Part shown: in pieces, positions 16,842-25,740 of the stretch | How positions within the stretch are numbered: position 1 is the stretch's first letter | Layout of the letters: the number at the start of each line of letters is the position of its first letter | Source of the DNA: Planctomycetota bacterium | GTDB lineage: Bacteria; Planctomycetota; UBA8742; UBA2392 | Assembly: GCA_003576915.1 (NCBI GenBank) | Contig: QEVF01000001.1 | Coordinates: 124,001-188,000 of the forward strand | Reading direction: 5' to 3' | DNA length: 64,000 nt | The notes under the pieces: generated by a model | What the model saw: only the letters and a program-made list of their open reading frames with translations | What the model was told of the DNA's origin: nothing | Databases searched by the model: none | Program-made: the position numbers and the translations under genes

Positions 16842-18074
16842 ATGAAAGTCAGCCAGGACATCGCCATCATTGGCGGCAAGCGCACAGCCATGGCCGAGTA
16901 TTGCGGCTCGGGCCCCGAGTTCGGCAAATTCAAGGATTTGAGCGCCAACGATCTTGGCGCCCACGCCATCAAGAACGCGCTGATCGACGCCAACGTCAAG
17001 CCCACGGACATCGGACACGTCGTCATGGGCAACGCCATGCAGACCAGCGTCGATGCACACTACGGTGCGCGCCACGCGGCCCTCAAGGCGGGCATCCCCA
17101 TCGAAACGCCCGCCCTGACCGTGCAGCGCATCTGCGGCTCGGGTGCGCAGGCTGTCGTCACGGCAAGCCAGATGATGCTCTTGGGCGAGCACGACATCAC
17201 CGTTGCGGGCGGGCAGGAAAGCATGTCCATGGCGCCGTTCTGTCTCTACGGCAACGTGGCGCGTGTGGGCATTCGCTTCGGCCAGCAGCCGCAAATGGTC
17301 GATTTCCTGTTCCAGGGATTGCACGACGGCTTCTGCAACAACTTCATGGCTCAGACGGCCGACAACGCCGCGCGCAAATATGAGGTCAGCCGCGAGGCCG
17401 CCGACAAGTTCGCATTCCGCAGCCATGACCTCGGCGCCAAAGCCGCCAAGGCCGGTCGCTTCAAGGCCGAAATCGCGCCCTACACCGTCAAGCAGGGCAA
17501 GAAGGAGTTTGTGGTCGACCAGGACGACCACATCAAACCTGAAACCACCTACGACGGCCTGGCCAAGCTGCGCCCGGCCTTTGGCGAAAACGGCTTGGTC
17601 ACCGCCGGCAATGCCAGCGGCATCGTCGATGGCGCGGCTGCGCTGGTGCTCGCCAACGCTGCCGGCGTGAAGAAGCTGGGCGCCAAGCCGCGCGCTTTTG
17701 TGCGCGGCTGGAGCATCGCAGGCGTGGACCCGAGCGTGATGGCGCTGGGCCCGGTGCCGGCGATCGTGGGCCTGCTCAAAGACACGGGCCTGAGCATGAA
17801 GGACATCGACCTCGTGGAGATCAACGAGGCGTTTGCGCCGCAGGTGGTGGCCTGCATCAACGCGCTGAAGAAGGACCACAACATCGAGCTGCCCATCGAC
17901 AAGCTCAACGTCAACGGCGGCGCCGTAAGCCTTGGCCACCCGCTGGGCGCCACGGGAGCTAGGTTGATCCTCACGCTCGTGCACGAACTCGCCCTGCGCA
18001 AGGCCCGCTACGGCATCGCCACCATGTGCATCGGCGGCGGCCAGGGTATCGCGGTGCTGATCGAGCGGGCTTGA
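16842..18074 (+). CDS. Acetyl-CoA acetyltransferase (thiolase)
   Basis: The 410-residue enzyme has the complete thiolase catalytic set: the acyl-accepting Cys in QRICGSGAQAV near residue 97, the His in SLGHPLGATG near 366 and the second Cys in MCIGGGQGIA near 396. It catalyses condensation of two acetyl-CoA to acetoacetyl-CoA, or the reverse, in fatty acid, ketone or polyhydroxybutyrate metabolism. The start ATG 16842 follows AGGAG by a normal gap and gives MKVSQDIAIIGGKRTAM. No other fatty-acid or PHB gene is adjacent, so the pathway is not fixed. It converges with the next gene with 7 bp between the stops. Confidence 0.94.
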   Translation: MKVSQDIAIIGGKRTAMAEYCGSGPEFGKFKDLSANDLGAHAIKNALIDANVKPTDIGHVVMGNAMQTSVDAHYGARHAALKAGIPIETPALTVQRICGSGAQAVVTASQMMLLGEHDITVAGGQESMSMAPFCLYGNVARVGIRFGQQPQMVDFLFQGLHDGFCNNFMAQTADNAARKYEVSREAADKFAFRSHDLGAKAAKAGRFKAEIAPYTVKQGKKEFVVDQDDHIKPETTYDGLAKLRPAFGENGLVTAGNASGIVDGAAALVLANAAGVKKLGAKPRAFVRGWSIAGVDPSVMALGPVPAIVGLLKDTGLSMKDIDLVEINEAFAPQVVACINALKKDHNIELPIDKLNVNGGAVSLGHPLGATGARLILTLVHELALRKARYGIATMCIGGGQGIAVLIERA

Positions 18075-18081
18075 CAGACGG

Positions 18082-20142
18082 CTAGTCTTCGCGTTCGCTC
18101 AAGACGCTGAAAAGGTTCGAGTAGTCGTCCGTCCAGGGGCGAAAACCCTCAGGCACCGGCGGAAGCTTGCTGACTGACGGAGCGATCAACTCCGACTCCA
18201 GCACCCAACGCTCGCGGGAGACCAGCAGCCAGGACGCGGCATAGACCCGCTGTGCGCCCGCATTTTCTGGAGGAGGAATATCTCCCGCGCTGTCCACCCA
18301 GCTCACGTGCAGGCCCCGCGCCTGTGCCAGACTTTGCACGACGGGGCGCAGATCAAGGTGACGATTGGAAATGTGCAGGCAGATCACTCCCTCGGGCTTC
18401 AGGTGGCGCAGATAGAGGTCCAGAGCCTCCTGGGTCAGCAGATGCACGGGAATGCTGTCGCTGGAAAATGCATCAAGGGCCAGCAGATCAAAGTTCTGGG
18501 GCTCTTCACGTTCAAGGGACAGCCGCGCGTCGCCCAGCACCAGCTCAATGTCAGCCGCGGAGTCATCGAGGAAGGTGAAGTGGCTTCCGGCCAGCTCAAT
18601 GACGGCCGGGTTGATTTCGTAGAACCTGAACTGGTCGCCGGGGCGGCCAAAAGTGGCCAGAGTGCCTGTGCCCAGTCCTACGAGCCCCACTTTGCGGGGC
18701 TTGCCCGAGAGATGCATCAGCGCCAGAGCCACGCCGGAGTTCTCGCCGTAGTAGGTGCTGGGCTCACGACGGCGCTCTGGCATGCGGTACTGGAAGCCAT
18801 GCTCGATGATGCCGTGATAGAGGGAGTACTGGTGATGCGCTGTACCCTCGTAGAATTCGTCCACCCGCAGCACACCGTAGAAGTTGCGCTCGGAAGCGAC
18901 GGCGCGCTGGGTGGCCGAACGCTGGTGGTCCATCAGAAGCAGGGCGGCGGCCAGCACGGCCACAGCACAGGCCAGCGAAACCTGCAGCCTGTGTCCGGCC
19001 AGCAGGTGTCCGAAGGCGTCGCGCGCCACACAAAACATGGCCAGAAGTACACATGCCGCCATACCCGCGTACATTTCAAGGTACACGCGAAACACCAGCG
19101 GGGCGACGATGCCCACGAACAGGCCGCCCAGGGCGCCCCCCACCGAGATCGCAAGGTAATAGCCCGTCAGTCGTGCGGGCTCGGGTCGCAGGCGGTAGAG
19201 TTCGCCATGGCAGACAACACAGCAGGTGAGCAACCCTCCGCCGTAGGCAAGGAGCTGGTACTTGACGCTCAAGCCGGCCCCCGTGTTGTGGGCGACCACC
19301 ACGGCGACAATCGCTCCGAACATGGCCAGGATGGCCCAGTAGCGGGGGTACCAGCGGGGGCCCGCGAACGTCACGATGAACGTCAACAGATATAGACTCA
19401 GGGGCAGCACCCACAGGAATGGGACACTGGCAACATCCTGACAGAGCTGGTTGGTCACCGCCAAAAGCATGACGCTGGCGCACATCGGCAATGCCACCCA
19501 TAACCCCCGCGTGACCAGCGGAGGCGTCGGACCCTGCGCCGTTCCCCTGTCCGGTCGGGTGCCGTCATGCCGATGGCCAAGGCCCACCGCTGCGCACAGC
19601 AGGGCGAACAGCACGAAGCCTCCGGACCAGGCGTAGGCCTGGTGGATTCGTCCAAGCCACGGCTCGAACAGAAAGGGATAGCTCAGCAGCGCCAGCAACG
19701 AGCCGACATTTGAAAGCGCGTAAAGCACATACGGCGATCGGCCGGGCTTGGCCCTGGCAAACCAGGCCTGAAGCAAAGGCCCCGTGGATGAAAGGGCAAA
19801 ATAGGGCAGGCCAACGCTCATCGTGAGCAGGGCCAGCACCCTGAGCGTGGGGTTTTCGCCCCCTTGCGGCTTGAGGCCCTCCGCCGGAATCACAGGCAGG
19901 GTCATCGCCGCCACCGCCAGCAGCCCCGCATGGATCAGGGCTTGCCAGCGAGGAGAGAAGCTGCGAATGCTCAAGTGCGCGTAGGCATAGCCCGCCAGCA
20001 GAAACACCTGGAAAAACAGCATGCAGGTCGTCCATACCGCGGACGACCCGCCAAACCAGGGCAGGATGAAACGCGATATCAGCGGCTGCACCAGAAACAG
20101 CAGGAATGCACTCAAAAACACAGCTATGCCATAGCGAATCAT
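18082..20142 (-). CDS. Fused membrane transporter-like/spermidine-synthase-like protein
   Basis: The 686-residue protein begins MIRYGIAVFLSAFLLFLVQPL at ATG 20142, the first of about ten membrane segments spanning residues 1-430. The C-terminal 230 residues are a class I methyltransferase-fold domain of the polyamine-synthase type: VGLVGLGTGTLA near 490, the acidic YEIN near 512, VLGDARL near 537 and LLALDAFSSDSIPVHLL near 555. Fusions of this kind are widespread and unproven as polyamine synthases; the aminopropyl-transfer residues are not confirmed. An export or surface-modification role is possible. An in-frame ATG at 20238 is rejected because it adds a non-hydrophobic leader with no family character. 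Confidence 0.85.
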   Translation of the reverse strand: MIRYGIAVFLSAFLLFLVQPLISRFILPWFGGSSAVWTTCMLFFQVFLLAGYAYAHLSIRSFSPRWQALIHAGLLAVAAMTLPVIPAEGLKPQGGENPTLRVLALLTMSVGLPYFALSSTGPLLQAWFARAKPGRSPYVLYALSNVGSLLALLSYPFLFEPWLGRIHQAYAWSGGFVLFALLCAAVGLGHRHDGTRPDRGTAQGPTPPLVTRGLWVALPMCASVMLLAVTNQLCQDVASVPFLWVLPLSLYLLTFIVTFAGPRWYPRYWAILAMFGAIVAVVVAHNTGAGLSVKYQLLAYGGGLLTCCVVCHGELYRLRPEPARLTGYYLAISVGGALGGLFVGIVAPLVFRVYLEMYAGMAACVLLAMFCVARDAFGHLLAGHRLQVSLACAVAVLAAALLLMDHQRSATQRAVASERNFYGVLRVDEFYEGTAHHQYSLYHGIIEHGFQYRMPERRREPSTYYGENSGVALALMHLSGKPRKVGLVGLGTGTLATFGRPGDQFRFYEINPAVIELAGSHFTFLDDSAADIELVLGDARLSLEREEPQNFDLLALDAFSSDSIPVHLLTQEALDLYLRHLKPEGVICLHISNRHLDLRPVVQSLAQARGLHVSWVDSAGDIPPPENAGAQRVYAASWLLVSRERWVLESELIAPSVSKLPPVPEGFRPWTDDYSNLFSVLSERED

Positions 20143-20236
20143 GGCGCCAACATAGCAACTTGTGCCGCACACAGGCCTTTTACGGGGTAGACTCTCTTGA
20201 GCATGCCGCAAAGCCCCTCCCCTCCCGGAGATGATC

Positions 20237-20605
20237 ATGCAGGCTGCACCATACGACCCAGCACCCGCCGACTCCCGCGACCTGCCGCTCTATGCCGTTG
20301 AGAGCTTGCCGCGCCGCTTCGCCGCTGCCTTTGGCGCGGCTGTGCCTCCGCGCGAGTGCTATTCGCGCCGGCTCCCCGGTGTTTGCTTCGGCGAGGAAGA
20401 CGTGCTGGTCCTCGACCAGACGCCCTTTGCGTCCTCGGGCAGGACCTGGCGTCGCAACACGGTTGTATGGGCGCCGCGTGCTTCAGGGAGGCTCCCAAGA
20501 GAGCCGCATTGCATCGTGCCCGCCCACTTGCTCGTGGCGCTGTTCTCGATTCCGCTGTGGTCTGCCCTTGCAGTATTTGCCGTGGGCCTGATTCCATTGA
20601 CGTAG
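20237..20605 (+). CDS. Hypothetical protein with one C-terminal membrane segment
   Basis: The second of two close ATGs (20231, 20237) has GGAG six bases before it and gives a 122-residue protein. Residues about 1-90 are soluble, with RRLPGVCFGEEDVLVLDQTPF and RTWRRNTVVWAPR. Residues about 98-118 (LLVALFSIPLWSALAVFAV) are hydrophobic enough to span a membrane. I do not recognise the family. It is divergent from the transporter-like gene and is followed by a hairpin-rich gap. Confidence 0.55.
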   Translation: MQAAPYDPAPADSRDLPLYAVESLPRRFAAAFGAAVPPRECYSRRLPGVCFGEEDVLVLDQTPFASSGRTWRRNTVVWAPRASGRLPREPHCIVPAHLLVALFSIPLWSALAVFAVGLIPLT

Positions 20606-20634
20606 CAGGCAGGTGAAGTACGGCCCGCTCACAT

Positions 20635-20815
20635 AAGCCAGGGATGGCTTGCGCACTTCAAGCGGCTGAATAGCCGCTGGAAATGGAGGTCGGGCCAGAT
20701 TCACGTTGGCCCGATCGGGTTGAGAAAGTGGCCGGATGCCGCCTTTTTCAACAGCCTGGCAGTGGCACGACCCGCCGCAAGTCACGGCAGCCCCATGGTC
20801 CCTGCCGGGGCTGCC
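20635..20815. other. Intergenic cluster of five inverted repeats
   Basis: Between the hypothetical gene and the convergent guanine deaminase-like gene there are five non-overlapping hairpins: 20635-20650 (6 bp, GGGA loop), 20661-20678 (7 bp, GAAT loop), 20690-20714 (8 bp), 20719-20752 (10 bp with one G-T) and 20786-20815 (9 bp, ending directly at the deaminase stop codon). The last could terminate the minus-strand gene, though it lacks a T run. The remainder could be an RNA or stacked terminators. No reading frame stands out in the gap. Confidence 0.55.
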
Positions 20816-22087
20816 TCAGTGGTTTTCGTAAAGCAGATTGCAGTCCGCGTCATACACGGAGGCGATGCTGTTGCGCGGGTTGCCGTCATAGGCGCGGACG
20901 ATGGCATCAAGTATTTTCTCCGGGTCGCGCTCGCTTCGTTCGATGCCCCTGGGGCGCTTGAACTCGATAAAACCGGCCCGCACGGTGCCCAGCATTCGCG
21001 TGATGCGGCTCTTGCGCGAGGCGTAGGTTTCCAGGGTTTCCAGGCTGACCGTGGCGCGGAAAAACGCCTCCACGGCAGTCACCGGAGCTTCCCAATCGTG
21101 AACGCGCATCACCGCCTCAATGACGTCGAGCATGCACAGGTCGGGGCCCGCACCAACGTCGGTGCCCAGCACCCAGGGAATGTCGAGGGCGCGGACCTTT
21201 TCCAGCGGCATGCGCCCCGAGCCCAGAGCCTCGTTGCTGGTCGGACAGTGAACGACAATGCAGCCCCGCTGTTTGATGGCGCGCCAGTCGAATTCACTGA
21301 GGTGAATGCAATGGGCCAACAACGTACGCGGTGTGAGCAGCCCGGCCTGGTCATAGACATCGGTGTAGCTGCGGGCCTTCGGAAAGGCCTTGGAAACCGC
21401 CTCGACCTCTTCCGGGTTCTCGGCAAGGTGTGTCTGTACCCAGAGCGTGTAGTCAAACGCGAAACGGGCCAGTTCCCGCAGGGTCTTCTCGTCGCAGGAA
21501 AGCGCAAATCGGGGGCTGACCGCCAGGGCCTCCTCAAACTCAATCTGCAGCGCCTTGAGGTCTTCGAGGCAGGATTCGAGGGGCGCCACGAGCGCGGCAG
21601 GCTCGCCCTGCGTCATGACCGGCGGGCCTATGAGCGAATAGCGCAGTCCGGCCGCCTTGGCGGCCCGTACAGAAGAGGCGTGGGGTGACCCCCAGCAGGC
21701 CCCGGCGACCGTGCCTGCGGCCAGTTGTTGCCGCGCAAATCCCTGGGCCGCGACTTCGGCAAAGGCCGGATCTGAGAATCGTGCCTCCTCGGGCCAGGCG
21801 TCCTCGCGCAACCAGCGCAGCAGCGGCTTGCCGGTACGCTTGGCGACTCGCTGTTGCACATAGTGGAAGTGCCAGTCCACGAAGGCCGGTGCAATGATGC
21901 CCTCCACGTGGATGGGCAGGAACTCCACGCGCGGCAGCCCGAGAAAGCCGGCTTCCGGCCTCCGGAACGGGTCGTCGTAGGCCGTGAACAGGGAAGCGTC
22001 GCCCTCCACCAGCGCGCGGTTGGGCGTCACCGGCCAAACGCACTGGCCCTGCAGCACGGGCCGGATGGCTGGGTCTCGATCGGGCAT
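20816..22087 (-). CDS. Guanine deaminase-like amidohydrolase
   Basis: This 423-residue metal-dependent hydrolase has FVDWHFHYVQQ near residue 70 (metal-binding HxH), THLAENPEEVEAV near 220, LLAHCIHLSEF near 258, VHCPTSNEALGSG near 280 and GTDVGAGPDLCML near 310 (metal Asp). Motif order and the HLAEN, PTSN and GTDVG blocks match guanine deaminase, which converts guanine to xanthine and ammonia. Related chlorohydrolase-type deaminases share the fold, so the substrate is probable rather than certain. I prefer ATG 22087 to an in-frame TTG three codons upstream. It follows xseA by 31 bp on the same strand. No other purine-salvage gene is visible. Confidence 0.8.
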   Translation of the reverse strand: MPDRDPAIRPVLQGQCVWPVTPNRALVEGDASLFTAYDDPFRRPEAGFLGLPRVEFLPIHVEGIIAPAFVDWHFHYVQQRVAKRTGKPLLRWLREDAWPEEARFSDPAFAEVAAQGFARQQLAAGTVAGACWGSPHASSVRAAKAAGLRYSLIGPPVMTQGEPAALVAPLESCLEDLKALQIEFEEALAVSPRFALSCDEKTLRELARFAFDYTLWVQTHLAENPEEVEAVSKAFPKARSYTDVYDQAGLLTPRTLLAHCIHLSEFDWRAIKQRGCIVVHCPTSNEALGSGRMPLEKVRALDIPWVLGTDVGAGPDLCMLDVIEAVMRVHDWEAPVTAVEAFFRATVSLETLETYASRKSRITRMLGTVRAGFIEFKRPRGIERSERDPEKILDAIVRAYDGNPRNSIASVYDADCNLLYENH

Positions 22088-22118
22088 GGTATCCAAGGCG
22101 GTCGGGCCGCCAGGCCAT

Positions 22119-23321
22119 TCAACTCACCACACTGCGCACTTCGCCGTCTCCCAGTCGCGAATGCAGAACATCGCCGCTCCGTACCTCCCGGGCTGCGCGC
22201 ACCACTCGCCCCTGGGCCGTTCTCGTGATGGAATACCCGCGCTGAAGCACGGCCAGGGGGCTCAGCGCCTCCAGGCGCGCAGCGAGCGAACCCACCCTGC
22301 CCGTGCCAAGCTCCAGGCGGTGTCTCAGGGCGGCCTGCAATCCCTCGGACAGGAAATCCAGGCGCTGCTGCTCGCGGCGAAGCTGGTTCAACGGCCCCAG
22401 GGACTGCAGCCTCGCCTCCAGGGCCTCCAGGCGCTCGCCCCAGGCCTCGACGGTGCCACGCAGGGCCCGCAACAGGCGAAGTCGGCTTTCCTCGACCCGT
22501 TCAGACATGGCCGACAGCTCGGGCACGACCAGTTCGGCCGCGGCGGTCGGCGTGGGCGCCCGCAAGTCGGCAACGAAGTCAGCAATCGTGGTGTCAATCT
22601 CGTGGCCCACGGCACTGACCACTGGAATGGCGCTGTCGTGGATGGCCCGGGCCACGGGCTCTTCGTTGAAAGCCCAGAGATCCTCCAGGCTGCCGCCCCC
22701 TCGTGTCACAATGGCCACGTCAAAACCAAGCCGCTCGTTCTGCGCGTTGATGGCGCGCAGAGCCAGAGCCACACTTTCGGCCGCGCCCTCCCCCTGGACC
22801 TTGACCGGCACCACGGTCAGCCGCACCAGGCGGTTGCGCCTGCGGGCCGTAGCGATGATGTCGCGCACGGCAGCGCCGGTGGGGCTGGTAATCAGGGCGA
22901 TGTGCAGGGGAAACTCCGGAAGCGGCCGCTTTCGCGCCGGGTCAAAGAGTCCCTCGGCCCGCAGCCGCTCATACATCTGCTGGAAGGCGAGCTGCAGGGC
23001 CCCCGTGCCCTTGGGTGCGACACTGGTGGCCACAAGGCTGTACTCGCCGCGCCGCGCATAGACGTCGATCTTGCCGGTAATCGTGACTTCCAGGCCATCC
23101 TGCAATCTGAACTTGAGGCGCTCGAAAGTGGCGCGCCAGATGATGAGCTTGATCTGGGCGTCGGCATCCTTGAGCGAGCAATAGACATGGCCCGAGCCGT
23201 GGGCGCCCTTGAAGTTGCTGATCTCGCCGGTCACCGCCACATTGGCAAACGGCGGCTCGAGGTGGCGCTTGATGCGCGCCGAGAGCTCTCCCACGCTGAT
23301 GGGTTCGTCGCCCCTGGCCAT
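22119..23321 (-). CDS. xseA: Exodeoxyribonuclease VII large subunit
   Basis: The 400-residue protein begins with the OB-fold: ISVGELSARIKRHLE, then VTGEISNFKGAHGSGHVYCSLKD split over residues 5-52. The catalytic half has ALITSPTGAAVRDI near 143, DVAIVTRGGGSLEDLWAFN near 205 and SAVGHEIDTTIADFVAD near 243. With the small subunit XseB it degrades single-stranded DNA from both ends to oligonucleotides. The ATG at 23321 shares one base with the stop of the EF-hand gene before it (TGATG), so translation is coupled. The xseB gene, often adjacent in other genomes, is not in this window. Confidence 0.94.
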   Translation of the reverse strand: MARGDEPISVGELSARIKRHLEPPFANVAVTGEISNFKGAHGSGHVYCSLKDADAQIKLIIWRATFERLKFRLQDGLEVTITGKIDVYARRGEYSLVATSVAPKGTGALQLAFQQMYERLRAEGLFDPARKRPLPEFPLHIALITSPTGAAVRDIIATARRRNRLVRLTVVPVKVQGEGAAESVALALRAINAQNERLGFDVAIVTRGGGSLEDLWAFNEEPVARAIHDSAIPVVSAVGHEIDTTIADFVADLRAPTPTAAAELVVPELSAMSERVEESRLRLLRALRGTVEAWGERLEALEARLQSLGPLNQLRREQQRLDFLSEGLQAALRHRLELGTGRVGSLAARLEALSPLAVLQRGYSITRTAQGRVVRAAREVRSGDVLHSRLGDGEVRSVVS

Positions 23322-24238
23322 CAATTCACCGCCACAAAAAGCCTGCCGTCCAGCCTCAGGCCGAGGGCCTTCTGGGCCTCCTCATTGCCGGGCTGAAACA
23401 CCAGCACGCGGCGAAAGAAAGTCAGGGCGTCATCCTTGAGCCCAAGGCGCAGACACTCCCGGGCCAGCAGCAGTTGCGCATCGGCATCGGACAGTCGCGC
23501 CGCCTGCACCTGGCGCATGAACCTGGCGCGGGGGTGTTCGTCGTTGTACTCGACGTCGGAAACCGCTGCTCGGTCATAGGTGGTCAGACGGCGATTGTCC
23601 GTCAGCAGGAAGAGCCGGCCGTCTGCCAGCTTGTCTTCAAGGGCCGCCGCGCTGCCGTCACCCTCCCGAATGAAACCCTCAAGGACGCTGCCATCCTTGA
23701 GGCGCACCCGGCCATAGCGCTTGAGGTAGCGCCGTTCAAAATAGGTGCCGGCCCAGGGCAGTTGCTGCAGCTTGAACGCCGCAAGTTCGGCCAGTATCCA
23801 CTCACGTTGATGAGGATTGGCCTTAACCTTGACAGAGTCAATCTCGATTTCCACCAATCCCTGCTCGGCGTCCGCTTCCTTTTCCTTCAAGCGGTCCTGC
23901 CTCTTCTCATCCTGCTCGAATATGCGGGCGTCGGCCTCGGTGATGGATCTGTCCCTGTCAGCGTCGAGGCGGTTGAAGGCCGCCACGACGTCCAGAGTGT
24001 GGAACAGGTCCAGCTTGGCCTTCTCATAGGCCTCACGGAACTCGTCCTGACTCAGCCGGCCGTCCCCGTCCTTGTCGTGGTCCTTCAGGTATTCGCGCAC
24101 CACTTCCGAATACCGGCGCACGCGAAACTCCTTCGAGGGAACTGTCGGTGCCTGGCGCGTAAGGTAAAGCCCGGCCGCAGCCGCGCCGAGCACTCCCAGC
24201 ATGGCCAGTGCCGCAAGTAGCATCGCCTTGGCGTTCAT
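23321..24238 (-). CDS. Exported EF-hand protein with TPR-like C-terminus
   Basis: This 305-residue protein starts at ATG 24238 with a signal sequence or anchor (AMLLAALAMLGVLGAAAAGL). An EF-hand loop DHDKDGDGRLSQDEF lies near residue 50 and a second, degenerate, DADRDRSITEADA near 85, suggesting calcium binding outside the cytoplasm. A charged helix (DEKRQDRLKEKEADAEQG) follows, then a beta-rich region with RRYLKRYGRVRLKDGSVLEGFI. The C-terminus LRLGLKDDALTFFRRVLVFQPGNEEAQK resembles one TPR unit. It is translationally coupled to xseA, an odd partner; coupling may reflect compact layout rather than shared function. Confidence 0.75.
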   Translation of the reverse strand: MNAKAMLLAALAMLGVLGAAAAGLYLTRQAPTVPSKEFRVRRYSEVVREYLKDHDKDGDGRLSQDEFREAYEKAKLDLFHTLDVVAAFNRLDADRDRSITEADARIFEQDEKRQDRLKEKEADAEQGLVEIEIDSVKVKANPHQREWILAELAAFKLQQLPWAGTYFERRYLKRYGRVRLKDGSVLEGFIREGDGSAAALEDKLADGRLFLLTDNRRLTTYDRAAVSDVEYNDEHPRARFMRQVQAARLSDADAQLLLARECLRLGLKDDALTFFRRVLVFQPGNEEAQKALGLRLDGRLFVAVN

Positions 24239-24374
24239 GGTGTGTATCCCGCGGCGTCCTGGGATGGCGACGCCCGCCCGTTGACTCTCTGTCTGAGGGT
24301 CCAAACCCGCCAGAAGTCTAACAACGGTTCGTCATACTGGCACATCCCCCGCGACACTGTCACAATACCCCTCC

Positions 24375-25547
24375 ATGGGAAGGGCGCTGATCACGCTGCT
24401 GCTGTTGCTGCTCTGGCCGGCATACCATTGTCAGGCCGACCCCCGGGGTCAACCCAGTGATGCCGCCGCGGCAGCCGCAGCCGCCGACATCGCCGACGCC
24501 CTGCTTTCAAGAGATGCCGCGCTGTATGACCGGGGCATGTCCGAGCTCCAGAGTGCTCACGGGAAAGTGTGCGAAGCCCTGGGCCGGGAAATTGTCGCCC
24601 GGGGTGTGCGCGAGTCGGAGAGCCTGCTGGCGTCTGTCGCGGTCAGTCGCGCTCCTAACGCTCTGATCGCGGCCATGGTCGCACTGGAGAGTGATTCGCG
24701 CGAGGTGCAGAACGCCGCCGTGGATGCGCTGCTGGACGCGCCTTTTTCCGTGGCGGCGCAGTGCGGCGATCAGTACCTCACGGCCCGGCGCCGGACACGC
24801 CTGCTCGACATGCTGACCTCGCCCAAAGAAATCGCCCAGCGCTGCAACGCCATGCGCCGCAATGCGGGCGGCGAAATCGTGGAAAGCCCGCAACTGGCCC
24901 TCAACCTGGCCAACCTGGCAGACCGCTTCTTCGGCGCGGCGGGCTTTGCAGCGGCGCTCAGGGGCATTGCGGCCGTCATGCTCGGGAGCGATGTGGCCTA
25001 TCCCGAACAGGTCGGCGATGCGCCGTCCCCGCGCCCCGGCGAAAGCAAGGAGGACTTTGAACGGCGCCGCAAGGAACATGAGGCCGCGCAGGCAGCCTAT
25101 GACGCCAAGGTTGCCGTCTTTGAGCAGGACAAACGCACGCGCGCGGCGGCGGCAGCCCTGTTCAGTTCCATCTGGATAGCGGACTTGACGCAGTTCAACT
25201 ACGTGGTGGACAGCAACTTCCGCGCCCGAGAGCGCGCCGTGCATAGCATCCACAAGGCGCTCGACAGCATGGAAAAACAGCAGATCGAGCTGGAGGGTCG
25301 CAGGTACAGCGGCATGCGCTGCGGCGACTACCTCATGAGCCTATGGAGCGCCGACGTAGCGGACGTAAAGGCCGCCGCCTATCTGCGGCTGCGCGCGATG
25401 TCCGGTGAGCGGGTAGCACTCTTCGGGGAGGGTTACGCCGAGGCTGTCAACAAGCACAACGGCCTCAACCGACGCGAACTGGCAGAACTGCGGCGGAACC
25501 TCAAGGCGTGGTGGACGAAGTACCGCGCCGAGACGGAAACGCGCTGA
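24375..25547 (+). CDS. Exported hypothetical protein
   Basis: The 390-residue protein begins MGRALITLLLLLLWPAYHC, a signal peptide, then an Ala-rich stretch. The first half consists of helical pairs reminiscent of HEAT units (ALIAAMVALESDSREVQNAAVDALLDA near residues 97-123). The second half includes a charged coiled coil near 225-265 (ESKEDFERRRKEHEAAQAAYDAK and following). I do not recognise a domain with certainty. It is divergent from the EF-hand gene across 136 bp. The 193-bp gap after it, before the convergent peroxidase gene, holds nothing I can identify. Confidence 0.6.
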   Translation: MGRALITLLLLLLWPAYHCQADPRGQPSDAAAAAAAADIADALLSRDAALYDRGMSELQSAHGKVCEALGREIVARGVRESESLLASVAVSRAPNALIAAMVALESDSREVQNAAVDALLDAPFSVAAQCGDQYLTARRRTRLLDMLTSPKEIAQRCNAMRRNAGGEIVESPQLALNLANLADRFFGAAGFAAALRGIAAVMLGSDVAYPEQVGDAPSPRPGESKEDFERRRKEHEAAQAAYDAKVAVFEQDKRTRAAAAALFSSIWIADLTQFNYVVDSNFRARERAVHSIHKALDSMEKQQIELEGRRYSGMRCGDYLMSLWSADVADVKAAAYLRLRAMSGERVALFGEGYAEAVNKHNGLNRRELAELRRNLKAWWTKYRAETETR

Positions 25548-25740
25548 CTTCGCCCACAACGCACGGTGTCCGCCGGTTTCCGTCCCGTGAGTCGTCTATC
25601 GCCAGCGCGACCGAGGGCGGGCCTTGAAGGGCACAATGAGCCAAAGGCGTGGCCGAGCCCCATTGAGGACGAGAAGTGCCTGAAAAGGCCGCAATCCTGC
25701 CGCACAGCCGCGTGCAGCCAATGGACTCGGGGGACAGAGC

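Noticed and set aside
25548..25740. Hidden gene or RNA in the gap before the peroxidase lipoprotein
   Set aside because: Short frames only, no hairpin or terminator of note.
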